A DNA stretch of 64,000 bases from JAWWPG01 sp037719575 (GTDB lineage: Bacteria; Actinomycetota; Actinomycetes; Propionibacteriales; Nocardioidaceae), in assembly GCA_037719575.1 (NCBI GenBank), contig JBBJMF010000003.1:1-64000 (forward strand), read 5' to 3'. The translations under genes and the position numbers were made by a program. The first letter of the stretch is position 1. Each line of letters starts with the position of its first letter. The notes beneath the pieces were generated by a model. It saw only the letters and a list, made by a program, of their open reading frames with translations, did no database searches and was not told the DNA's origin. Shown piece after piece: positions 42,312-54,103 of the stretch.

Positions 42312-43240
42312 CGACACCGCAGTTCTCGCGGCCGGGTGCGGTCGACCTCTCCGCTTTCCGGCCCACGAACGCCCGCACCGCCGCGTCCGGCGGCTCCGGG
42401 TCCTTCGTCGTGGAGGTGACCGACGAGGAGTCGCTCAGCGTCGACGTCGTCGACCGCTCGATGTCCGTGGTCGTGCTGCTGAGCGTCTGGTCGCCGGACG
42501 TCCCCGAGTCGGTGCAGATCAACGAGACCCTCACGACCCTGGCCGGCGAGTTCGGCGGCCGGTTCGTGCTGGCGACCCTCGACGCTCAGGCCAACGCCGC
42601 CCTCGTCTCCGCGATCGGCATTCCCAGCATCCCCCTCGTGGCCGCCGCGCTGCGCGGCCAGCTGGCGCCGCTGTTCCAGGAGCCGCTGCCCGAGTCGGAG
42701 ATGCGCACCGTCATCCAGCAGATCCTGCAGGCCGCTGCCACCAATGGCATCACCGGCACCGCAGAACCGGTCTCACGCCCCGTCGGGGACCGCTCCGCGG
42801 AGGAGGAGGAGGGGGAGGGGGAGCTTCCGCCGGCGAAGTTCCCGGCCGCCGAGGATGCGCTGCTCCGAGGCGACCTCGACGAGGCGGTCACTCAGTACGA
42901 GGCGGCGCTGGCGGCCGCCCCCGGTGATGTCGAGGCCGTCGAGGGGCTGGCCCGAGCCAAGCTGCTGAAGCGCACCATCGGGGTGGACCTGGCGGCCGCC
43001 CGGGCTGTTGCAGCCGAATCGCCGGACGACGTCGCGGCCCAGATTCTGATGGCCGACCTCGACCTGCTCGGCGGTCACGTCGATGACGCGTTCGACCGTC
43101 TGCTCGATCTTGTGCGCCGTACCAGCGAGGAGGACCGGGACGGCGCCAGGCGGCACCTGCTCGACCTCTTTGCCGTCGTCGGCGACGCCGATCCTCGCGT
43201 GGGCAAGGCCCGTCGCGCCCTCACGGCCGCCCTCTTCTGA
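42308..43240 (+). CDS. Thioredoxin-fold/TPR protein, CnoX (YbbN)-like
   Basis: A 310-residue co-chaperone-type protein. The thioredoxin-like domain (about 31-145) has VVVLLSVWSPDVPES where thioredoxins have WCGPC, so both redox cysteines are absent. The cis-Pro segment GIPSIPLVAA is kept. A Glu-rich linker (about 162-170) leads to TPR helices (about 178-305). CnoX proteins protect substrates during oxidative stress and pass them to chaperones. Cys-less members are common in actinobacteria. Translation is coupled to the GTPase gene. Confidence 0.83.
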   Translation: MTTPQFSRPGAVDLSAFRPTNARTAASGGSGSFVVEVTDEESLSVDVVDRSMSVVVLLSVWSPDVPESVQINETLTTLAGEFGGRFVLATLDAQANAALVSAIGIPSIPLVAAALRGQLAPLFQEPLPESEMRTVIQQILQAAATNGITGTAEPVSRPVGDRSAEEEEGEGELPPAKFPAAEDALLRGDLDEAVTQYEAALAAAPGDVEAVEGLARAKLLKRTIGVDLAAARAVAAESPDDVAAQILMADLDLLGGHVDDAFDRLLDLVRRTSEEDRDGARRHLLDLFAVVGDADPRVGKARRALTAALF

Positions 43241-43499
43241 GGTCGGCGAGCGCCTGGGCGTCCTGGCCGATCACCCGCTTCGCGACCGGCGACCAGATCG
43301 GGTGGGCGCACGGCGTCCTCTCGCCAGAGCCCAGGACGCCGCTGTCATACGGCAGGATGCCGGTCACGGGGTACTCGGTCCATTGGTCCACGCGCCCGTT
43401 CGGCGACCGGTAGTTCGTCACAGGCACGACGTACGCGTGACCGACCTCGAGCCGGGGGAAGCCCCACCAAGCCCACCACCACGCCTGCTCCGTGCAGCA
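43221..43499 (-). pseudogene. Remnant of an unnamed conserved protein
   Basis: An open frame of 92 codons, starting after an in-frame stop at 43500-43502 and overlapping the end of the CnoX-like gene by 20 bases. It reads like the C-terminal part of a protein (AWWWAWWGFPRLEVGHAYVV, then VTNYRSPNGRVDQWTEYPVT) but has no plausible start near its N-terminal end; GTG 43427 would give 68 residues. A 5'-truncated gene is the simplest reading. The remaining stretch to 43600 shows nothing else. Confidence 0.4.
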
Positions 43500-43600
43500 T
43501 CACCCTGACCTTCCTTTCGTCGTCTCGATGAAGATCCGACGTACGACGAGCCGGGCCCGGTTCCGTCCCTCCCGCCGGACTCCGGACGCGTCCGAGCGGC

Positions 43601-45847
43601 TCAGGTGGAGGATCGTTGCGCTAGGACGGACGAATCCGTTGGGTCGGACGAATCCGGCAGCTCCGCCGGGTCGTGGCGGAACCAGACGGTCGCGATGGGT
43701 GGCAGCGAGACCGAGGCGGAGTACGGTCGGCCGTGCCACGGCACGTCGGAGCCCTCGACCGCACCGAAGTTGCCGACCCCTGACCCGTAGTAGAGCTCGG
43801 CGTCGGTGTTGAGCACCTCGGTCCAGCGACCCGTCTCCGGGAGGCCGAGCCGATAGCCATGGCGGGGCACCGCCGAGAAGTTGGCCACACACGCGAGCAG
43901 AGAGCCGTCTCCGCTGCTCCGCATGAAGCTCAGGACGTTGTTGGTCGCGTCGTTGGCGTCGATCCAGCCGAACCCGGCGTTGTCCTGGTCCAGCCGCCAC
44001 AGGGCAGGCGTGTCGACGTACGTCGTGTTGAGGTCGCGCACCAGGGTGTGCACACCCCGGTGCTCGACGTGGTCGAGAAGCCACCAGTCGAGCTCGCGGC
44101 CCTCGGCCCACTCGGACTCCTGCGCGAGCTCGGCCCCCATGAACAGCAGCTGCTTGCCGGGATGGGCCCACATGTACGCGAGGTAGGCGCGCAGGTTCGC
44201 AAGCTGCCGCCAGCGGTCCCCGGGCATCTTGCGCAGCAGCGACCCCTTGCCGTGCACGACCTCGTCGTGCGAGACAGGCAGCACGTAGTTCTCGGCGTAC
44301 GCGTACATCATCGCGAACGTCATCTGGTGGTGGTGGTACTGCCGGTGGACAGGGTCGTGCGCGAGGTAGTCGAGCGTGTCGTGCATCCAGCCCATGTTCC
44401 ACTTGAAGCCGAAGCCGAGGCCGCCGACGTGGGTGGGCCGGGTGACCCCGGGCCAGGCCGTCGACTCCTCCGCGATGGTGACGACCCCTGGCGCCCGGCG
44501 GTAGCACGTGGCGTTCGTCTCCTGGAGGAACGCCACGGCTTCGAGGTTCTCCCTTCCGCCGTGGACGTTCGGCGTCCACTCACCCGGGTTGCGGGAGTAG
44601 TCGAGGTAGAGCATCGACGCGACGGCGTCCACGCGCAGCCCGTCGGCGTGGAACTCCTCGAGCCAGTAGACGGCGTTGGCCACCAGGAAGTTGCGCACCT
44701 CTGACCGACCGAAGTCGAAGATGTAGGTGCCCCACTCGGGGTGCTCGCCACGCGCCGGGTCCGCGTGCTCGTAGAGCGGGGTCCCGTCGAACCGGGCAAG
44801 CGCCCACTCGTCCTTGGGGAAGTGCGCCGGGACCCAGTCGAGGATCACCCCGATGTCCGCCTGATGCAGCTTGTCGATCAGCAGCCGCAGGTCGTCCGGG
44901 TCGCCCAACCGTGCTGTCGGGGCGAAGTACGACGACACCTGGTAGCCCCACGACCCACCGAAGGGGTGCTCCATGACCGGGAGGAGCTCGACGTGGGTGA
45001 AGCCGAGGTCCGAGACGTAGGCGACGAGCTCGTCCGCCAGGTCGAGGTAGCTGCGCCCCTTGCGCCACGACCCGAGATGCACCTCGTAGATGCTCATCGG
45101 CTCCTGGACGGCGCGCCGGGCGGCGCGGGCCGCAAGCCAGTCGGCGTCACCCCACTCGTGGGTCGACGTGAAGACGACCGAGGCACGCTCCGGCGGCACC
45201 TGGGTGTGCTGGGCCAGCGGGTCCGCCTTGTGGCGCCAGACACCGTCGACGCCGCAGACCTCGAACTTGTAGAGGGTGCCGTCGCCGACCCCCGGGACGA
45301 ACAGCTCCCACACCCCCGAGAGGCCGAGCATGCGCATCGGGTGCGCGCGTCCGTCCCAGAAGTTGAAGTCGCCGGCCAGCCTGACCCCCTTGGCGTTAGG
45401 CGCCCACACGGCGAACGACGTGCCCACGACGACGCCGTGCGCCGAGTCGTAACTGTGCACGTGGGCGCCGAGGACCCGCCACAGCAGCTCGTGGCGACCC
45501 TCGTTGATCAGGTGCTGGTCGAGCTGTCGGACGGTAGGCAGGTAGCGGTAGGGGTCATCGACGGTGGCGGTGCCCGACGACGCGTAGTCGACCTCGAGGC
45601 GGTAGTCGCCGACCTCCTTCTGCGCGAGCACACCGACCCAGACACCCTCGTACTCGTGCCGCATCGGCACGGTCTCACCCCCCGCGCTCACGGCGACCGA
45701 GCGCGCCAAGGGACGCAGCGTGCGCACCGTGACCTCGCCCGCATGAGGATGGGGGCCGAGGATGTCGTGGGGGCTGCGGTGGGTGCCCGCGACCAGCCGG
45801 GCCAGCTGGTCGGACGCTACGGGCTCGGCGTCGGACTCGTCGGTCAT
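43601..45847 (-). CDS. glgB: 1,4-alpha-glucan branching enzyme
   Basis: A 748-residue GH13 enzyme that forms alpha-1,6 branches in alpha-glucan. There are two N-terminal beta-sandwich modules (about 1-220; the second contains SFAVWAPNAKGVRLAGDFN). The catalytic barrel has the nucleophile Asp in DGLRVDAVASMLYLDYSR, acid/base Glu in TIAEESTAWPG and Asp in VSHDEVVHGKGS. ATG 45847 lies one base after the stop of the maltokinase gene, so it is the last gene of the glgE-treS-mak-glgB operon. Confidence 0.96.
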   Translation of the reverse strand: MTDESDAEPVASDQLARLVAGTHRSPHDILGPHPHAGEVTVRTLRPLARSVAVSAGGETVPMRHEYEGVWVGVLAQKEVGDYRLEVDYASSGTATVDDPYRYLPTVRQLDQHLINEGRHELLWRVLGAHVHSYDSAHGVVVGTSFAVWAPNAKGVRLAGDFNFWDGRAHPMRMLGLSGVWELFVPGVGDGTLYKFEVCGVDGVWRHKADPLAQHTQVPPERASVVFTSTHEWGDADWLAARAARRAVQEPMSIYEVHLGSWRKGRSYLDLADELVAYVSDLGFTHVELLPVMEHPFGGSWGYQVSSYFAPTARLGDPDDLRLLIDKLHQADIGVILDWVPAHFPKDEWALARFDGTPLYEHADPARGEHPEWGTYIFDFGRSEVRNFLVANAVYWLEEFHADGLRVDAVASMLYLDYSRNPGEWTPNVHGGRENLEAVAFLQETNATCYRRAPGVVTIAEESTAWPGVTRPTHVGGLGFGFKWNMGWMHDTLDYLAHDPVHRQYHHHQMTFAMMYAYAENYVLPVSHDEVVHGKGSLLRKMPGDRWRQLANLRAYLAYMWAHPGKQLLFMGAELAQESEWAEGRELDWWLLDHVEHRGVHTLVRDLNTTYVDTPALWRLDQDNAGFGWIDANDATNNVLSFMRSSGDGSLLACVANFSAVPRHGYRLGLPETGRWTEVLNTDAELYYGSGVGNFGAVEGSDVPWHGRPYSASVSLPPIATVWFRHDPAELPDSSDPTDSSVLAQRSST

Positions 45848-45848
45848 C

Positions 45849-47287
45849 TCACTCCTCAGCCATGATCCTGGCAATCGCATGAAGGGGGATTCCCACCCAG
45901 GCGGGCCGGTTGCGTGTCTCGTAGACGGCCTCGTAGATCGCCTTGTCCGCTTCGAACGCGGCAAGCAGGTCCGGGTGAGCTGCCGCATCGTCTCCTGCCA
46001 CGGACCCGTAGCCGCCCAGGAAGGCCTCGCGGTTGCGGGCGTTCCACTCCTCGGCCCGGTAGGCCAGCTGCGCGTTGACCCCGAAGCTCTGCAAGGTCAC
46101 GCCGGCCGCGTAGTCGAACGACCGCAGCATCCCGGCGACGTCGCGCAGCGGCGACGACAGACTCGTTCGCTCGGCCAGCGTCTTTCCTGGCTCGCCCTCG
46201 AAGTCGATGAGCTTCCACCCCTTGACCGTGCGCAAGGTCTGCCCGAGGTGCAGGTCCCCATGCACGCGCTGGATCGGTACCGGTGTGCTCAGCCGCCGCA
46301 ACCGCTCGAAGCGCGCACCCAGCCGGTCCCGGAAGGAGGTGAGGTCAGGTACGACATGCACGGCGTCGTCGAGCCGCGCCTGCATGGTGCCGGCGAGCGT
46401 GGCGCCGTCCTGCTCCGGGGCGGAACCGCTGGGGAAGAGCCGGGCGAGCTCGTGGTGCATCGCCGCGACCGTAACCCCGAGCCTCTCGGACTCGGAGGCG
46501 AAGTCCCCGCCGACCTCGGCCGGGTGCAGGTCCCCCTCGTCGAGCAGGTCGCGGACACTGGCGAGGGCAAGGTCCCATCCGTCCGTCGCCGTCCGCAGGA
46601 AGACCTGCAGCATCCCGAGGTCGGCGGTACGACGTTCTTCCCCCGGCCCTGACCAGCTGCCGCGCAGCCAGCCCAGCAGCGGTGCCACGTTCTCGAACCC
46701 GGCGCGGGTCAGCGCGTCGTGGATCTCGATGTCAGGGTTGTCGCCCTCGCTGACCCGGCGGAACAGCTTGAGGATCGCACTCTCGCCGTACACGATCGAG
46801 GTGTTGGACTGCTCCGCCGACATCACCGACCCGACAGCCGACGGGTCGGGGAGTCCGCCGCTCTCGACGGTATGGAACTCGACGCCACCGCGCTCGCGGA
46901 CGACCGAGCTCTCGTGGGTGGCGATGAACCCCTCGAGCAGGCCGTTCGTCAGCTCCCGCACGTAGACACCGTCGTACGCCACGACCTGGCCGAGGTCCGG
47001 CAGGTCGACGACGCCGATGAGCGCGTGCTCGAGGCCAGGGTCGCTCTGGGGCAGATAGCCCACCGGCACCTGGTAGGTGTCGGTTGTCCCGTCGGAGAAC
47101 GCCACCGTCACCAGCTCGACCCGTGACCGGATGTGACCGGGCGGGCGGTGCGCACCGTCGAGCCAGGGCAGCGGCGCCACGCGCGAGACCGTGAACTCGC
47201 GGCCCTTCCCGGCGAACCAGCGCCGGCGGGCGAGGAAGTCGGCAAGCAGCACGCGGTAGTCGGCGAAGGTGTCGAGACCGTCGGCGG

Positions 47288-47291
<4 letters not shown>
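45849..47291 (-). CDS. mak: Maltokinase (Pep2)
   Basis: A 480-residue kinase that phosphorylates maltose to maltose 1-phosphate using ATP. An N-terminal cap domain starts RRWFAGKGREF. The kinase core has QRVHGDLHLGQTL with the catalytic Asp and LIDFEGEPGKTLAER with the metal-binding Asp, as in eukaryotic-like aminoglycoside kinases. The start overlaps the treS stop (ATGA). In some actinobacteria the protein is fused to TreS; here the two are separate. Confidence 0.93.
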
Positions 47292-48948
<1,657 letters not shown>

Positions 48949-48952
<4 letters not shown>

Positions 48953-50928
48953 GAAGACTTCCTTCGCACGGAGAGCAGGTGGGCGGGCTCGCTGGGGTCA
49001 AGCCGGACGTAGTTGCGCTCACCCCATCGCCAGGTCTGCCCGGTCATCTCGTCGTCGACGAGGAACGTGTCGTACCACTCGTAGCCGAGCGCCGGCATCG
49101 AGAGGTGTACGACGGTCTCCCGCCCCCCGTGCGGGTCAAGGTTGACGACCACGATGACCACGTCGTCGCCGTGCTCGCTGTCGCCGCGCTTGCTGTAGCA
49201 CAGCACCGCGTCGTCCTCCGTCGCGTGCAGGGTGATGTTGCGGAGCCGCTGCAGGGCGGGGTGCCGCCGCCTGATGTCGTTCAGGCTGGCCAGATACGGG
49301 GCGAGGGTCCGCTTCTCGGCCGCCGCCCGCTCCCAGTCACGGGGCCGGAGCTGGAACTTCTCGGAGTTGAGATACTCCTCGGAGCCCGGCCGGATCGCCA
49401 CGTGCTCGAACAGCTCGTAACCGGCGTAGACCCCCCAGGTGGGGGACCCCGTCGCGGCGAGCACGGCGCGGACCGCGAACGCGGCAGGTCCGCCGTACTG
49501 GAGGTAGTCCGACAAGATGTCCGGCGTGTTCACGAAGAGGTTGGGCCGCATGACGTCGCTCTGCTCGTGCGACAGCTCCGCGAGGTAGGACGCGAGCTCA
49601 AACTTCGTGTTGCGCCAGGTGAAGTAGGTGTAGGACTGGTGGAACCCGACCATCGCGAGCGCCCGCATCATCGCCGGCTTGGTGAACGCCTCTGACAGGA
49701 AGAGCACGTCGGGGTCGCTCGCGCGGACCTTGCCTAGCAGCCACTCCCAGAACATCACCGGCTTCGTGTGCGGGTTGTCCACCCGGAAGATGCGCACGCC
49801 GTGGTCCATCCAGTGCCGCACGACCCGAAGCACCTCGCGCGACACCCCCTGGTAGTCGTTGTCGAAGTTGAGCGGGTAGATGTCCTGGTACTTCTTCGGC
49901 GGGTTCTCGGCGTAGGCGATCGTGCCGTCGGCGCGGGTCGTGAACCACTCCGGATGGCTCGCCACCCATGGATGGTCCGGCGCGCACTGCAGCGCCAGGT
50001 CGAGCGCCACCTCCATCCCGAGCTCGCCCGCTCGGGCGACGAAGGCGTCGAAGTCGTCGATCGTGCCGAGGTCGGGATGGATGGCGTCGTGGCCGCCGAG
50101 GCGGGAGCCGATGGCCCAGGGTGATCCTGGGTCGCTGGGTCCGGGGGTGAGCGTGTTGTTGGGTCCCTTGCGGTTGACGGCTCCGATCGGGTGGATCGGC
50201 GGCAGGTAGACCACGTCGAAGCCCATGGCGGCGACGGCGTCGAGTCGTCGCGCCGCGGTGGCGAACGTCCCGGACGTCCAGGTGTCCGTCTGCTCGTCGT
50301 ACGACGCACCTTCGGAGCGTGGGAAGAACTCGTACCAGGAGCCGACCAGGGCGCGCTCGCGGTCGACGTAGAGCGGGAACGGGTCGGTGGCGCTCAGCAT
50401 GTCACGCAGCGGGTAGTCCGCGAGAGCTGCATCCACGCCCGTGCTCGTCAACGCACCAAGCCGCACGGACACGGAGCGGTCGGTGTCGGAAGCCGCCGTG
50501 ACCGCCGCCTCCAGCCTGCGCCGGGCGCCCGACTTGGCGGGGGTGGCGTCGGCGGCCCGGCGCAGCACGAGGACTCCCTCGGCGAGCATCAGCTCGACGT
50601 CGATCTCCGCCTCGATCTTGATCTCCGCGCTGTGCCGCCAGGAGGCGTACGGGTCGGCCCAGGACTCGATGCGGAACGTCCAGGCACCGGGCTTGTCGGG
50701 CGTCACCCAGGCGGCGTAGCGGTCGGGCTCGTCGGTCGGTTCGAGCCTGGTGAGCGGGCGGGAGCGACCGCGCGGGCCCTTCAGCACGGCACCTGCGCCG
50801 AGTGCCTCATGGCCCTCGCGGAACACAGTGGCGGCGATCTGCAGCGACTCGCCGACGACGGCCTTGACGGCATACCTGCCCCGCTCGACCACCGGGCTGA
50901 CATCGGTGATGGGAACTCGTTCGATCAT
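48949..50928 (-). CDS. glgE: Maltosyltransferase GlgE
   Basis: A 659-residue GH13 enzyme that transfers maltose from maltose 1-phosphate to the non-reducing end of alpha-1,4-glucan. An N-terminal sandwich domain (about 1-120) is followed by the catalytic barrel. The nucleophile Asp lies in IFRVDNPHTKPVMFWEWL and the acid/base Glu in FLSEAFTKPAMMRALA. Also present is the acceptor-side PPIHPIGAVNRKGPNN. It is the first gene of a four-gene operon with overlapping starts and stops. ATG 50928 begins right at the conserved domain; upstream in-frame codons cross the hairpin. Confidence 0.96.
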
Positions 50929-50980
50929 TGCTCCGAAACCTACCGGCGGCCCTGAGGGCACGCACGAGGGGACGTCCCCC

Positions 50981-51036
50981 GCGCAAAGATCCGACATCAG
51001 AAGGCCCAGGGCAACCTCAATGTCGGATCTTTGCGC
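50981..51036. terminator. Long inverted repeat, 17-bp perfect stem
   Basis: GCGCAAAGATCCGACAT (50981-50997) pairs perfectly with its complement at 51020-51036 over a 22-base loop. The second arm encodes the last residues of the small protein on the minus strand. It lies between that gene and glgE, so it could end the first transcript or attenuate read-through into the glg operon. Confidence 0.55.
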
Positions 51037-51289
51037 CAGGCGTGAGGCTGTGACCGTTCGGCGAGGTGCACGGACCGTTGCCGCAGTGCACACACCGCAT
51101 GACGCCGTCCGGCTCGTTCCAGGTGTAGCCGGGCTCGTGGCCCACCCGCGCCGGGTCGGCGGCCCAGTCGGCGGGGTTGGCGCCGTCCTCGCGGATCTGT
51201 CGCCGAGGGGTGCTGGTGAGCGTACCGGCCAACGTCACCGCGAGCGCGAGCCCGCGGGCTGCCCCGGAGATGTTCGACAAGGGGTTCAT
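51017..51289 (-). CDS. Small Cys-motif protein of unknown function
   Basis: A 90-residue protein with a hydrophobic N-terminal segment (about residues 10-26) and a C-terminal part holding CVHCGNGPC, three closely spaced Cys that might bind metal or form a disulfide. The start is supported by an excellent ribosome binding site (AGGAGG six bases before the ATG). It lies upstream of glgE on the same strand, and its last codons fall within the inverted repeat. I do not recognise a family. Confidence 0.6.
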   Translation of the reverse strand: MNPLSNISGAARGLALAVTLAGTLTSTPRRQIREDGANPADWAADPARVGHEPGYTWNEPDGVMRCVHCGNGPCTSPNGHSLTPGAKIRH

Positions 51290-51333
51290 GTCTCCTCCTG
51301 CCAGGGAACGTATTCGGCTCCTGAGCATGTAAA

Positions 51334-51349
51334 ACTAAAGTGAGTTAGT
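51334..51349. promoter_or_regulatory. Candidate operator in an AT-rich divergent promoter region
   Basis: ACTAA (51334-51338) and TTAGT (51345-51349) are inverted around AGTGAG. They lie in the only AT-rich stretch of this region (51327-51370), between the small protein/glgE direction and glgP. The position suits shared control of glucan synthesis and breakdown. Confidence 0.4.
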
Positions 51350-51414
51350 AGACATACATTACACAATGCGAGGGGTCACGCGATCGTGGATTCGCGGGCA
51401 GGTGCGCTCGCGGC

Positions 51415-51420
51415 TACCGT
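51415..51420 (+). promoter_or_regulatory. -10 hexamer, leaderless glgP transcript
   Basis: TACCGT lies six bases before the GTG start at 51427. Confidence 0.45.
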
Positions 51421-51426
51421 TTCCCC

Positions 51427-54018
51427 GTGCGAGCCATCCGACGTTTCACCGTCCGACCCGTCCTCCCCGAGTCGCTGCGGCCGCTGGAGGAGCTGGCCAC
51501 CAACCTCCGCTGGTCGTGGCACCCCGAGACGCAGGAGCTGTTCGAGGCCGTCGACTCGCGGGCGTGGGAGATCAGCGGCCACGACCCGACCCGCTTCCTC
51601 GGGACGATCGCGCCGGAGCGGCTCCGGACACTCGGCAAGGACAAGCGGTTCATCAAGCGGCTGGAGCTGGCGCACGCCGACCTCGAGGAGTACCTCACCG
51701 GCAATCGCTGGTACCAGTCGCTCGGGTCGACCGCCCCGCGCCAGATCGCCTACTTCTCCCCGGAGTTCGGGATCGCCGCCGTGCTGCCGCAGTACTCCGG
51801 CGGGCTCGGCATCCTGGCGGGCGACCACCTGAAGACGGCGAGCGACCTCGGCGTCCCGATCATCGGGGTAGGGCTGCTCTACCGGCACGGCTACTTCCGT
51901 CAGCTGCTGTCCGGCGAAGGCTGGCAGCAGGAGCGCTATCCGATCATGGATCCCGACGAGCTGCCGCTGCACCTCCTTCGGGAGGACGACGGGTCGGTGA
52001 CGAAGGTCACGATCGGCCTGCCGCAGGGGCAGCGACTCAATGCCCGCGTCTGGGTAGCGGATGTCGGCCGGGTCCCGCTGTTGCTGCTCGACTCCGACAT
52101 CGAGGCGAACTCGCCACCGGTACGAGAGGTCACCGACCGCCTCTACGGCGGCGGCTCCGAGCACCGGCTGCACCAGGAGCTGCTGCTCGGGGTGGGCGGC
52201 ATCCGAGCGATCCGCGCCTACTGCCGGCTCACCGGTGCGCCGCCGCCCGAGGTGTTCCACACCAACGAAGGACATGCCGGCTTCCTCGGCATCGAGCGAA
52301 TCCGGGAGTTCGTGCAGGACCGGGGCCTCGACTTCGACGCCGCCCTCGAGCAGGCGCGGGCCGGCACGGTCTTCACCACCCACACTCCCGTCCCCGCCGG
52401 TATCGACAGGTTCGCCAAGGAGCTGATCGAAGCCCAGTTCGGGCGCGACGACATGATCACGCCGCTCCCGGTGCCGAAGATCCTCGCCCTGGGCTCCGAG
52501 ACGTACGACGGCGGCGATCCCACCATGTTCAACATGGCCGTCATGGGCTTTCGCCTCGCGGGGCACGCCAACGGGGTGAGTGCCCTGCACGGGCAGGTGT
52601 CCCGGGACATGTTCGCTGGGCTGTGGCCGGGCTTCGACCACGACGACGTCCCGATCACGTCGATCACCAACGGTGTGCATGCTCCGACGTGGGTCGCTCC
52701 CGAGGTCTTCGAGCTCGCGCACGACGAGTCCATCGTCTCGACGGTCGAGGAGGCTCAGAGCTGGGAGGCCGTCGACAAGGTCGCCACCGACGTGATCTGG
52801 CAGACGAAGCGCGTCCTGCGCGGCCAGCTGGTGACCGAGGTGCGCAGTCGCGTGCGCAAGTCATGGCTGCAGCGTGGCGCCAGCCCGGCAGAGCTCGGCT
52901 GGGTCGACTCGGTGCTCGACCCGGACGTGCTGACGATCGGTTTCGCGCGCCGCGTCCCGTCATACAAGCGGCTGACCCTGATGCTGCGCGACCCCGACCG
53001 ACTGACCCGGCTGCTCCTCCACCCCGACCGGCCGATCCAGCTGGTCATTGCCGGCAAGTCGCACCCGGCGGACGAGGGTGGCAAGAAGCTCATCCAGGAG
53101 ATCGTCAAGTTCTCCGACCACGCGGAGGTGCGCCACCGGATCGTGTTCCTGCCGAACTACGACATCGCTATGGCACAACCGCTCTACCCGGGGTGCGACG
53201 TCTGGCTCAACAACCCCTTGCGGCCCTACGAGGCGTGCGGCACGTCCGGGATGAAGGCCGCGCTCAACGGTGGGCTGAACCTGTCGATCCTCGACGGCTG
53301 GTGGGACGAGTGGTACGACGGTGACAACGGCTGGGCGATCCCGTCGGCAGACGGCGTGGAAGACGTCGACCGGCGCGACGACATCGAGTCCGCCGCGCTG
53401 TACGACCTGATCGAGGGCGAGGTGGCACCCCGCTTCTACGACCGCGACGAGGACGGCCTTCCGCTGCGCTGGATCGAGATGGTCCGTCACACGCTCAAGT
53501 CGCTCGGGCCGAAGGTGGTGGCGACCCGGATGGTGCGCGACTACGTGCGCGAGCTCTACACGCCTGCAGGTGCGATCGCGAGGCGGTTGGAGAGCGACGA
53601 GGACGCCGCGGCCGAGCTCGCCGCCTGGAAGAAGCGGGTTCGGGACGGCTGGGCCGGCGTGCGCATCGAGCACGTCGTGTCTCGGGGGATCACCGAGTCG
53701 CCGGCCCTCGGGTCGCTGCTCTGCGTCCAGGTCTACGCCACGCTCGGAGAGCTGACCCCGGACGACGTCGACGTGCAGGTGCTCCACGGCAGGGTGGCCG
53801 CCGACGACCACCTGCGCGGGCCGAGGGTGGCGAGCCTGACCCAGACCGAGGAGCTCGCCGACGGGCGGCGCCTGTTCGAGGCCGACGTTGCCCTCGAAGA
53901 CACCGGTCCGTTCGGTTACACCGTCCGGGTGTGCCCCAAGCACGATCTGCTGGCGTCGTCGGCCGACCTCGGCCTGATGACCTGGCCACCGGACGCCAAC
54001 CTCGACGACCGGGACTGA
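51427..54018 (+). CDS. glgP: Alpha-glucan phosphorylase
   Basis: An 863-residue GT35 enzyme that releases glucose 1-phosphate from alpha-glucan with PLP. It is the shorter, GlgP/MalP-like actinobacterial type with the N-terminal LRPLEELATNLRWSWHPE. Conserved segments include YSGGLGILAGDHLKTASDLG, EGHAGFLGIERIREF and NGVHAPTW. The PLP-lysine region is EACGTSGMKAALNGGLN. GTG 51427 directly precedes the conserved part. It is divergent from the glgE operon, separating breakdown from synthesis. Confidence 0.95.
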   Translation: MRAIRRFTVRPVLPESLRPLEELATNLRWSWHPETQELFEAVDSRAWEISGHDPTRFLGTIAPERLRTLGKDKRFIKRLELAHADLEEYLTGNRWYQSLGSTAPRQIAYFSPEFGIAAVLPQYSGGLGILAGDHLKTASDLGVPIIGVGLLYRHGYFRQLLSGEGWQQERYPIMDPDELPLHLLREDDGSVTKVTIGLPQGQRLNARVWVADVGRVPLLLLDSDIEANSPPVREVTDRLYGGGSEHRLHQELLLGVGGIRAIRAYCRLTGAPPPEVFHTNEGHAGFLGIERIREFVQDRGLDFDAALEQARAGTVFTTHTPVPAGIDRFAKELIEAQFGRDDMITPLPVPKILALGSETYDGGDPTMFNMAVMGFRLAGHANGVSALHGQVSRDMFAGLWPGFDHDDVPITSITNGVHAPTWVAPEVFELAHDESIVSTVEEAQSWEAVDKVATDVIWQTKRVLRGQLVTEVRSRVRKSWLQRGASPAELGWVDSVLDPDVLTIGFARRVPSYKRLTLMLRDPDRLTRLLLHPDRPIQLVIAGKSHPADEGGKKLIQEIVKFSDHAEVRHRIVFLPNYDIAMAQPLYPGCDVWLNNPLRPYEACGTSGMKAALNGGLNLSILDGWWDEWYDGDNGWAIPSADGVEDVDRRDDIESAALYDLIEGEVAPRFYDRDEDGLPLRWIEMVRHTLKSLGPKVVATRMVRDYVRELYTPAGAIARRLESDEDAAAELAAWKKRVRDGWAGVRIEHVVSRGITESPALGSLLCVQVYATLGELTPDDVDVQVLHGRVAADDHLRGPRVASLTQTEELADGRRLFEADVALEDTGPFGYTVRVCPKHDLLASSADLGLMTWPPDANLDDRD

Positions 54019-54103
54019 CGCGCGTCGTCCGGGCGGCTGCGCCCGATGACCCCACCGAGGTGGACACTAGGCTCACAGAAGCCCGACGGATGTCCCCTGT
54101 CGT

